Below, piece by piece: positions 57,759-64,000 of a DNA stretch of 64,000 nt. The notes below the pieces were generated by a model that saw nothing but the letters and a program-made list of their open reading frames with translations, was not told where the DNA came from and did no database searches. Position numbers and translations under genes: made by a program. The stretch spans positions 1,224,001 to 1,288,000 of the forward strand of contig NZ_AP022870.1 in the NCBI RefSeq assembly GCF_011764545.1, in the 5' to 3' direction. The first letter of the stretch is position 1, and every line of letters starts with the position of its first letter. Origin of the DNA: Phytohabitans flavus. Its GTDB lineage: Bacteria; Actinomycetota; Actinomycetes; Mycobacteriales; Micromonosporaceae.

Positions 57759-57967
57759 GAGGTCTCCTTGGGCTGGTAGAGGAAGTGGTGCAGGGCGGCC
57801 ATCAGGTCGGCCCAGTCGGTGCCGGCCGGGCGGGGAAAACCGTTGCGCTGCAACACTTCGGCGACGTCGTGCAGCAGGCCGTAGGTGAACCGGGGATCTG
57901 CTCCGCCGGGCTGGGGCAGCGGGTAGGCCGGCTGCGGCGCCGTCGCCGTGGTGGTCTGGTCGGTCAT
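57755..57967 (-). CDS. Small ORF between istA and istB
   Basis: The protein has 70 residues. It begins in a 4-bp ATGA overlap with istA and ends in a 4-bp overlap with istB, so all three are translationally coupled. A Thr/Pro-rich N-terminus is followed by a helical core (FTYGLLHDVAEVLQRNGFPR, TDWADLMAALHHFLYQ). No family was recognised. The tight coupling argues that it is a real element-encoded protein. Confidence 0.7.
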   Translation of the reverse strand: MTDQTTTATAPQPAYPLPQPGGADPRFTYGLLHDVAEVLQRNGFPRPAGTDWADLMAALHHFLYQPKETS

Positions 57968-59649
57968 GCCAGCACTCCCGCTGCGGCGCTGGGCTGCTCG
58001 TCGTCACCAGCGTCGCCGCGGTCGTCGTCCGCGATGACCGTGTCCATGTCGAGCGTGACGTTCGGGGTGGGCAGGGGGATGACGTTCGCGAACAGCTGCG
58101 AAGGGCCGTGCAGGTGCGCTGCGGCGCCGCCGTCACCAGCGGACGGTGGTGGCGGGTCGGTCTCGGCGCCGGCGACCAGGATGCCTTTGACCGTGCGGTA
58201 GGACGGGTCGCCAGCCGCGATCGCCTTGGTGCAGGCGGCCTCGAGACGGGCGGTGCCGTGCTTGTCGGCCAGTCCGAGCACGCCCTGCGCGGCGCGGAGC
58301 CGGAACAGAGCGTTGACCTCCAGAAGCCCGGCGATGACCTGAGCGCAGGCGGGGCCGATCTCGGCGGAGCGGGTGCGGCACCAGGTCGGCGTCCGCATCC
58401 GGAACGCGATCTTCTCGGGCGGATAGTGCCCGAAGTCGGTCTGCTTGCCTTGTGGCTTGCGGCCGTGCGTGGCGATCAGTTGTCCCTTGTGGAAGATCTG
58501 GACCACCAGCGGTGTCTCGCGGGCGTCGACACGCTGGCCGATGAACCGCCACGGCACCGAGTAGATCGTCTTACCGACCTTGGCGTGGATGTCCGGTCCC
58601 ACCACCGCCGTCGACCACGTCGCCAACGCGAACGCCTTGCCAGGCAACGGTTGCAGCACTTCTGCTTCGACAGCCGCGAACACGGACGCCGGCGCCGCAC
58701 CGCCCAGCGGCCGGCAGGACCTGCGGCCGGCGACCTCGGCGCACCACTGGGTCGCAGCGGCCTGCATCGCCTCCAGCGACGCGAACTGGCGACCGCGCCA
58801 GAAACTGTCCCGGATATACGGCATCGGCCGCTCGATGCGGGCCTTGTCCCGCGGCTTGCCGCGTCGGGCCGGGTCGACTAGCACCCCGTAGTGGGCGGCC
58901 AGTTCAGCATAGGAGCGGTTGATCTTCGGGTCGTAGAGGTCAGGCTTGTCCACCCCGGTGCGCAGGTTGTCCGGCACCAGCCGCCGCGGCGTGCCACCGA
59001 AGAACGCGAACGCCTCGATGTGTGCCTCGGTCCAGGCCCGCTGATCCATGGTCAGGACCGGCCGCACGAACATGTGCCGCGAACACGCAAGGACCATGGC
59101 GAACGCCCACACTCGACGCCGCTTGCCGGTCGCCGAATCTACCCAATGGCCCAGATGCCCGTAGTCGATCTGGGCCTCCTCACCCGGCGGGAAGTCCGTC
59201 TCATCGCGCAGCACCACGACCCGGTCCCGGCGCACCTGTTCCGGCAGGTTCGCCGCCACATACCGCTTCAACGACGCCACCGACGCGGTCAGGCCGTGCT
59301 CGTCCCGCAGCCGCTGGTGGATCGTCGCCTGCGTCACCCCCAACTTCAGCTGGGCAGTGATGTACTCGTGATGCTTAGCGATCTGCGGCCAGGTCACCTG
59401 CCGCAACCGGGTATCGGCCAACTGAGGGAACCACCGCGTCACCAGCGCCGCCCAGTCCTGCTGACTCATCGCCGGCCCACCCGGCACGAACCCAGCCGCG
59501 ACCGCCGGGGCCAGGTACTTGCGGATCGTCTTACGATCCACACCCAGCGACGTGCCCACCTCGCTGATCGACCGGCCCGCGTACCAGTGGATGAAGATCT
59601 CGGTCACATCGACCACGTCGAACGTTCTCCTCGCCATCAGCTCCCTCAC
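57964..59649 (-). CDS. istA: IS21-family transposase IstA
   Basis: The protein has 561 residues. The N-terminal helix-turn-helix is at about 15-50 (GRSISEVGTSLGVDRKTIRKYL). The rve/DDE integrase core has the first Asp in EEAQIDYGHLG (near 165), the second in RRLVPDNLRTGV (near 226) and the Glu in KARIERPM (near 270). The C-terminal part binds IstB and DNA. ATG 59649 (MRELMARRTFD) is used; the inner ATG at MARR also fits. It acts on the repeated ends of this element. Confidence 0.93.
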   Translation of the reverse strand: MRELMARRTFDVVDVTEIFIHWYAGRSISEVGTSLGVDRKTIRKYLAPAVAAGFVPGGPAMSQQDWAALVTRWFPQLADTRLRQVTWPQIAKHHEYITAQLKLGVTQATIHQRLRDEHGLTASVASLKRYVAANLPEQVRRDRVVVLRDETDFPPGEEAQIDYGHLGHWVDSATGKRRRVWAFAMVLACSRHMFVRPVLTMDQRAWTEAHIEAFAFFGGTPRRLVPDNLRTGVDKPDLYDPKINRSYAELAAHYGVLVDPARRGKPRDKARIERPMPYIRDSFWRGRQFASLEAMQAAATQWCAEVAGRRSCRPLGGAAPASVFAAVEAEVLQPLPGKAFALATWSTAVVGPDIHAKVGKTIYSVPWRFIGQRVDARETPLVVQIFHKGQLIATHGRKPQGKQTDFGHYPPEKIAFRMRTPTWCRTRSAEIGPACAQVIAGLLEVNALFRLRAAQGVLGLADKHGTARLEAACTKAIAAGDPSYRTVKGILVAGAETDPPPPSAGDGGAAAHLHGPSQLFANVIPLPTPNVTLDMDTVIADDDRGDAGDDEQPSAAAGVLA

Positions 59650-59729
59650 CCGTCACCCGGACAAGGGAGAACTCTTCAAGATCGCGAGGACCACCCCACT
59701 GGGAGCCCTAGGCGCCCAGGCGCCTCACC

Positions 59730-59810
59730 TGGGGAATTAGGTGAGCGAGCGGGTGGGGAATTACGTGAGCGTCAGACCGCTACAGGTGGGGAATTACGTG
59801 AGCGCCGACA
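59730..59810. repeat. IS21-type right end: three copies of the terminal repeat
   Basis: TGGGGAATTA-x-GTGAGC occurs at 59730-59746 (with G for C at the variable base), 59754-59770 and 59787-59803. The outermost copy ends CGCCGACA at 59810. Confidence 0.88.
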
Positions 59811-60018
59811 TTGCGTATCTCGGCGTTGTTGGCTTGTCTCGGGTGAAGGGAATTCCGGTGGTGCTGACCAGGCCGGATTCGTGGAGCGACTCGCACCGGG
59901 TGGGGTAGCGGGGAGACCACGCGGCCTGGTCAGTCGGGCTGCAAGGGGCCTTGCCACTGTTGATGGGGCTTGTTGCGCCGAGCCTGGATCGGCGGCAAGG
60001 GCATTCGAGGGGCCGCGC

Positions 60019-62346
60019 GTGGGTGACCGTACGTGGTTCACGCTGCTGGGGCCTGTCGGGGCGCGGCGCGGCCTGGTAGAGCTGGCACTTGGCTCGCCAC
60101 AACAGCAGGCGGTACTCGTGTCATTGCTGCTGCAGGCGGGTGTTCCGGTCTCCATCCAGCAGCTGACGGCGATGGTCTGGGACGGTGAGCCGCCTCGCAC
60201 GGCGGAGGCCGCCATCCGTACCTGCGTTTACCGGCTGCGCCGCGTGCTCACTCCCGAGGGGGCGGCCATGCCGGTGATCGCATCGGCTGGCGCGGGATAC
60301 CTGGTCGACGTCGGGCCGGAGGAGCTGGACCTGGCGACGTTCCGGCAGCTTGTCGGCGCCGCGGAGGTAGCTCGGCAGCAGGCCGACACCGCGGGCGCCG
60401 CCGACCTGTTGCGTCAAGGGCTGGCGTTGTGGAAAGGCGAGCCGTTGGCCGGGCTGCCCGGGCGGCAGATGCAGCGGCACCGGGCCAACCTGGCCAAGCT
60501 GCGGCTCAACGCCATGGAAGCCCTGCTGGCCGCGGATATCGACCGCGGTGCGTACGTATCCGCTGGTGACGAGCTGGCCTCGCTCGTGGCTCAGCACCCG
60601 TTGGACGAGCGCTTCTGGCGCCTGCTCATGCTCACGCTCTATCGCTCGGGGCAGCAGGCCGAGGCGCTAGTCGTCTATCAGGACGCCCGCGACACACTGG
60701 CGGCGGAGCTGGGGGTGGATCCCAGCCCGCAGCTACAGGCGCTGCATCGGCAGATCCTGAGGGCCCAGCCGGACCCGCCCTCGCCGGCCCAACCCGTGGC
60801 TGTTTCATCGTCCCGGCATGCCGCGGCCGCGCCAGCGCCGTCGGTCAACAAGACGGCAACGCTCGCCCTACCGAGCAGCCGCCGGGCGTTCGCGACGCCC
60901 GCCCAGCTCCCCGCCGACCTACCCGACTTCACCGGTCGCCTGGCGGAACTGGCCAGCCTCGACGCGCTCCTGCCCACCGATGGCGACACAGCGCCAGCGA
61001 TGCTGATCAGTACCATCCACGGGCTGGCCGGCACCGGCAAGACCGCGCTCGCCGTCCATTGGGGACACCGGGTGGCGGCGAGATTCCCGGATGGGCAAAT
61101 CTACGTCAACCTGCGCGGCTTCCATCCTTCACGCGTGGTAATGGATCCGTTGGAGGCCCTGCGCAGGGTCTTTGACGCGCTTGGCGTCGACCCGGGTTGG
61201 CTTCCCGACGGCGTCGATGCGCAGGCCGCGCTGTACCGGAGCCTGATGGCCGGCCGCTGGATGCTTCTGCTGCTGGACAACGCCCAAGACGCCGGACAGG
61301 TCCGTCCGCTGTTGCCTGGGTCGCCCGGCTGCCTGGTGCTTGTGACCAGCCGGCAGCAGATGCCAAGCCTGGTCGCCATCGAACAGGCCCGGCCGATATC
61401 GCTCGACGTGCTGCTTGAGCAGGACGCGCGTGCATACCTGCGCCGCCGCCTCGGCCCCGGCCCTCGGGCCAGCGCGGCCAGCCGGGCCGACATCGACACC
61501 CTCGTGGACCGCTGCGGCGGGCTGCCACTGGCGCTCAGCCTGGTCGCGGCCCGTGACGTCCTCAACCCGCGAAACTCGGTCGCCGCGATCCCCGCGCAGC
61601 TGTCGACCGACCAGGGCACACTCGACTCGTTCGAGGACACGGACCCCACGGTCGACCTGAGCAGCATTTTCTCTTGGTCGTACGAGCGGCTCAGTCCACC
61701 CGGCGCCCGCGTTCTGCGCCTGCTCGCCCTGCATCCCGGACCTGAGGCGTCGGCAGCGACCGCAGCCAGCCTCGCCGGTATCTCGGCCCGGCAGGTTCGC
61801 CCACACCTGGACGAGCTGGTCCAGGCGAGCCTTGCCCGGCAGCCGTCGCCGGGTCGTTATCTGCTTCATGACCTGGTGCGTGCGTACGCCGCGCAGCAGG
61901 CGCAGGCCGTCGACCCCGAAGCGGACCGCAAGGCCGCACTTTGCCGCTTGCTCGACCACTACAACCAGACAGCGCGTGCTGTGGTGCACCAGCTGGACCC
62001 CGAGTCGGACCAGGCATCCGAGCCTTTATCCACCGAGGGCGTCGAGTCCGAGGACATCACGGACCCCGCGGCGGCCCTGATGTGGCTCACCGCGACACAC
62101 CAGTCCCTTGTGGACGCCGTCAAGCTGGCCGCGCGGCATGGTCCCGGGGCCTACCAGCGCGCCATAGAGATGTTCCATGAGTTCGGCGACCGGTGCGACG
62201 AAGCGGATGCCCTGGTTCACCTGGGTTACTACCAGCAGAGCCTGGGCAATGTCGATGCGGCCCAGTGTGCGTGGGGTCGCGCGTTGCGGCTGCTTGAGAT
62301 CCGCGAACACTCGGCCGCGCGGGAGGCGCGCCAAGCTCACAAATGA
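60019..62346 (+). CDS. SARP/AfsR-type regulator with shortened TPR tail
   Basis: The protein has 775 residues from GTG 60019 (GAGGGG site 6 bp upstream); the ORF extends back to 58891 but runs through the IS and is not coding there. A winged helix occupies residues 5-90, BTAD 95-240, and NB-ARC from about 315 (Walker A GLAGTGKTALA, Walker B MLLLLDNAQDAG) with its winged helix to about 620. Unlike the 37-kb paralogue, the sequence after LTATHQSLVDAVKLAARHG jumps directly to one terminal TPR (FGDRCDEADALVHLGYYQQS), so roughly 180 residues of TPR are missing in frame. The IS21 element sits 208 bp upstream of the start and may have separated the gene from its promoter. Confidence 0.9.
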   Translation: MGDRTWFTLLGPVGARRGLVELALGSPQQQAVLVSLLLQAGVPVSIQQLTAMVWDGEPPRTAEAAIRTCVYRLRRVLTPEGAAMPVIASAGAGYLVDVGPEELDLATFRQLVGAAEVARQQADTAGAADLLRQGLALWKGEPLAGLPGRQMQRHRANLAKLRLNAMEALLAADIDRGAYVSAGDELASLVAQHPLDERFWRLLMLTLYRSGQQAEALVVYQDARDTLAAELGVDPSPQLQALHRQILRAQPDPPSPAQPVAVSSSRHAAAAPAPSVNKTATLALPSSRRAFATPAQLPADLPDFTGRLAELASLDALLPTDGDTAPAMLISTIHGLAGTGKTALAVHWGHRVAARFPDGQIYVNLRGFHPSRVVMDPLEALRRVFDALGVDPGWLPDGVDAQAALYRSLMAGRWMLLLLDNAQDAGQVRPLLPGSPGCLVLVTSRQQMPSLVAIEQARPISLDVLLEQDARAYLRRRLGPGPRASAASRADIDTLVDRCGGLPLALSLVAARDVLNPRNSVAAIPAQLSTDQGTLDSFEDTDPTVDLSSIFSWSYERLSPPGARVLRLLALHPGPEASAATAASLAGISARQVRPHLDELVQASLARQPSPGRYLLHDLVRAYAAQQAQAVDPEADRKAALCRLLDHYNQTARAVVHQLDPESDQASEPLSTEGVESEDITDPAAALMWLTATHQSLVDAVKLAARHGPGAYQRAIEMFHEFGDRCDEADALVHLGYYQQSLGNVDAAQCAWGRALRLLEIREHSAAREARQAHK

Positions 62347-62519
62347 GCGGGTGTCCCGACAACGGATGAATGACCGTGGGTCTGTGAGGGCAAGGGCGCC
62401 GGTATCGCCGGGCAGGAAACGTATCAGGGTCGTTGTAAACGTATCCCGCGGTCGCCTTTACTTGCTGTGCTCTATCACACACGAGATGTGATCCCCGGCC
62501 GGAAAGGGCGTTCGGATAG

Positions 62520-62945
62520 ATGGCAGTGCAGTACGTGGCGACCTGGGCCGATGGCCACCACTACGACCTGGGCAGCCCCGGCGACGTCGCCTCGCTACTG
62601 ACGTCGCTGCAGCGGCGTCAAAAGCCGGTGGTCGTCACCCTCAAGATTCGCGGTGACGCGGCCGGCCTGTGTGTTGGCCGGGGGCTTCACCTCGGCGTCG
62701 GGCACCAGCGGCGGGGCTTCGCCTTTCCGATCGGGCAGCCGTCCGCTGGGTACGCGGTACACCGGGATGTGTGGCCCTGGGCGCGCGACATCTCGTTCGA
62801 CTTCGACGGCACGCAGACGACTTTCCACCCCAACGAGACCCGCATCACCCCCGAGCATGTCTCGGCGCTGGCCCTGTCATACCTCGCCACAGGCCAGCCC
62901 ACCGAAGCCGTGAGTTGGGGTTGCCCACCGGCGCGGCTCTGGTAG
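62520..62945 (+). CDS. Imm1-family immunity protein
   Basis: The protein has 141 residues; ATG 62520 has GGAAAGGG about 12 bp upstream. It fits the Imm1 pattern: an N-terminal WADGHHYDLGSPGDVASLL, a central GLHLGVGHQRRG strand pair, and the characteristic end GTQTTFHPNETRITPEHVSALALSYLATGQPTEAVSW. Imm1 proteins neutralise nuclease or deaminase toxins of polymorphic-toxin systems. No cognate toxin lies beside it, so the partner may be one of the giants in this window or lost. The last residues (CPPARLW) are atypical and could reflect a frame change just before the stop. Confidence 0.8.
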   Translation: MAVQYVATWADGHHYDLGSPGDVASLLTSLQRRQKPVVVTLKIRGDAAGLCVGRGLHLGVGHQRRGFAFPIGQPSAGYAVHRDVWPWARDISFDFDGTQTTFHPNETRITPEHVSALALSYLATGQPTEAVSWGCPPARLW

Positions 62946-63165
62946 CGCAAACCCTAGGCGTCAGCTCGCGCACCGGTTCGAAGGCTCCGGGTGGCCGGGG
63001 GTGGATATCCCTGGCCACCCGAGACCTTTGTTTACCAGTCGACGCGGGTCGATGGCTTCATCTCCAAGCACCCCCTTCGAGGCCGTCCGTCGCGGCTCGA
63101 TCGGCTCGCTGGGTCCGGTAAGGGCCAGCCGACGATCACGTGTCAAGTCAACCCGGAGCTCGTCG

Positions 63166-63297
63166 ATGATCGATCATCATTCGATAGTCGTCGAGCCCAG
63201 GACGCTCATGCGGCATGCCGCGGCCACCTTCGCCGGTCTTTCGGCCCTGGGCGGAGAGACGGCGACCGGCCTGTCAAACGACACCGCCGTCGGCTGA
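63166..63297 (+). CDS. Possible 43-residue peptide
   Basis: ATG 63166 has GGAG 7 bp upstream. The peptide ends in a small-residue stretch (FAGLSALGGETATGLSNDT) and stops 31 bp before the thioredoxin-fold gene. There is no family match, and the rest of the 62946-63328 gap shows nothing else. The start codon lies in a 14-bp palindrome (63165-63178), so this could instead be a regulatory site. Confidence 0.3.
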   Translation: MIDHHSIVVEPRTLMRHAAATFAGLSALGGETATGLSNDTAVG

Positions 63298-63328
63298 ACC
63301 CGCCAGGCCGGCCGGGCGTTTCACCGGC

Positions 63329-63727
63329 GTGATCAACGCACTTTCCGCCGACCAGCACGACACCGTTCTCGCACAGGGACTCGCGGTCCTCGTCTTCCGG
63401 ACCGCCGAGAGCCGGGCCTGCCAAAACTTCCAGCCAGAGCTCGACAGCTTCGTGGCGCAGCACCCCGTCGTGCAGGTCTGGTGCGTGGATCCGACGCGTG
63501 AGGGCGACCTCGCCAAGGTGCACGGGCTGAGCGTCCTACCCACCATCGTGATCTACCGCGACGGCCTGCCTGCCCGGCGGTTCCACGGTGTCATCTCCGC
63601 CGCCGACCTCACCGAGGAAGTGGACGAGGTGGCCAACGCGGACATGGATGAGGAGTACAGGGACTGGATGGTCGAGTCGTTGCAGTCCGGTGTGGTCGGC
63701 TCACCCTTCCTGGGCGGGCCCTACTGA
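63329..63727 (+). CDS. Thioredoxin-fold protein with a single active-site Cys
   Basis: GTG 63329 (VINALSADQHDTVLAQ) starts where homology begins; an in-frame ATG at 63215 adds an Arg/Pro-rich leader and is less likely. It has 132 residues. The fold is clear: LAVLVFRTAES, VQVWCVDPTREGDLA, then cis-Pro loop VLPTIVIYRDG. The CxxC motif is reduced to SRAC, keeping only the second Cys. That suits a monothiol or chaperone-like role rather than disulphide reduction (inference). An acidic tail follows. The terminator hairpin comes 27 bp after the stop. Confidence 0.75.
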   Translation: MINALSADQHDTVLAQGLAVLVFRTAESRACQNFQPELDSFVAQHPVVQVWCVDPTREGDLAKVHGLSVLPTIVIYRDGLPARRFHGVISAADLTEEVDEVANADMDEEYRDWMVESLQSGVVGSPFLGGPY

Positions 63728-63754
63728 CGGGTGCCAGCGTCGCGACCGGATCGC

Positions 63755-63787
63755 CCCGCCAGTGTCGCCAAAGGCGGCGCTGGCGGG
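63755..63787 (+). terminator. 15-bp stem terminator after the thioredoxin-fold gene
   Basis: 63755-63769 pairs with 63773-63787 (two G-U wobbles) around an AAA loop. Confidence 0.7.
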
Positions 63788-63863
63788 CGGCCACAAGCCT
63801 CCGACCCGCGTCACGACCAGCATCAACGTGTCCGCGAGGGTTCGGCAGCAGGATCTTCGAAAT

Positions 63864-63873
63864 ATACATGTAT
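63864..63873. promoter_or_regulatory. AT-rich palindrome upstream of the last gene
   Basis: ATACATGTAT lies in an unusually AT-rich patch about 68 bp before the TTG start at 63941. It could be an operator or a -10 region. Confidence 0.3.
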
Positions 63874-63940
63874 CGATTCGCTGGCACTTAAGTGACATGG
63901 CGCCTTTGCGCGGCCCTGGCGCTAGTGAGGAGCGTGGATC

Positions 63941-64000
63941 TTGTCTGCATCGAGCCGAATCGCCGCTGTCTTGGTCGGCACGCTGGCGGCCGTCGCCACC
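63941..64000 (+). CDS. Exported protein, 5' end only
   Basis: TTG 63941 is preceded by GAGGAG with 8-bp spacing. The 20 visible residues (LSASSRIAAVLVGTLAAVAT) form a signal-peptide-like basic and hydrophobic start. The gene continues past the window edge and its function cannot be told. Confidence 0.4.
   Translation, partial: MSASSRIAAVLVGTLAAVAT

Larger units (their letters stand above)
56911..59810 (-). mobile_element. IS21-family insertion sequence, complete, with 5-bp target duplication
   Basis: The 2,900-bp element is bounded by inverted repeats that both begin TGTCG and continue over 23 bp with two mismatches. Each end also holds further copies of the inner repeat GCTCACGTAATTCCCC. 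The flanks are TTGCG at 56906-56910 and TTGCG at 59811-59815, a target-site duplication. Transposase gene istA, a 70-residue ORF and helper gene istB follow on the minus strand with 4-bp overlaps. All frames are intact, so the element may be mobile. It is inserted in a tandem TTGCGTATC sequence upstream of the third SARP gene. Confidence 0.93.

Noticed and set aside
58891..60018. N-terminal extension of the SARP ORF back to 58891
   Set aside because: It runs antisense through istA and across the IS right end; a ribosome site and family-typical start are at 60019.

Overview
The window is high-GC actinomycete chromosome, most plausibly from a Micromonosporaceae-type soil or plant bacterium. This is inferred from the strong G/C third-position bias, three SARP/AfsR-type BTAD-NB-ARC regulators, a LuxR-type LAL regulator, an ECF sigma factor, a kinase-ricin fusion, and giant secreted proteins with a CpnT-like N-terminus. 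No rRNA, tRNA or CRISPR array was recognised.

Layout. 1-13.9 kb: one giant multidomain gene of more than 4,600 codons, incomplete at its 5' end. It carries at least two, probably three, papain-like (Tox-PL-type) modules, an OTU-like module and long helical repeats, and is cut into pieces by five -1 frameshifts. 14.0-19.6 kb: a beta-helix/double-AAA ATPase (split by one more -1 shift), an ECF sigma factor, an eroded member of a two-paralogue 'ART-like' family, and a DUF6924 protein. 19.5-26.7 kb: a TetR remnant without its HTH, a translationally coupled cytoplasmic/secreted alpha/beta-hydrolase pair, and a LAL regulator divergent from a short SARP. 26.7-34.4 kb: a penicillin-binding lipoprotein divergent from an MFS exporter, an EamA permease, a membrane protein and an S53 peptidase. 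34.8-42.0 kb: a full-length AfsR-type regulator, a Ser/Thr kinase with ricin lectin tail, and, divergently, the intact paralogue of the ART-like family. 42.1-49 kb: a small ORF, an APP1-type phosphatase, membrane and hypothetical proteins, a KAS III homologue, two lipoproteins and a zinc metallopeptidase. 49.1-56.3 kb: a second giant gene with a CpnT/WXG100-like N-terminus. 56.9-59.8 kb: a complete IS21-family insertion sequence with terminal repeats and 5-bp target duplication. 60-64 kb: a third SARP, an Imm1-type immunity protein, a thioredoxin-fold protein and the start of an exported protein.

How it fits together. The two giants, the Imm1 protein, the beta-helix/AAA ATPase and the ART-like/kinase pair look like parts of a secreted-effector (type VII or polymorphic-toxin) island embedded among regulators. 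No secretion apparatus genes (EccB/C/D/E) are present here. Several effector-like modules appear to have lost catalytic residues, so scaffold or decoy roles are possible.

Caution on the sequence. At least ten genes or gene segments are split by single-base shifts. Nine clear cases are -1 shifts, nearly all at short homopolymers, and two are +1. Conserved protein sequence continues across each shift, and one tandem DNA repeat gives an internal control (65 bp versus 66 bp). Uncorrected homopolymer errors are a better explanation than gene decay for most of them.
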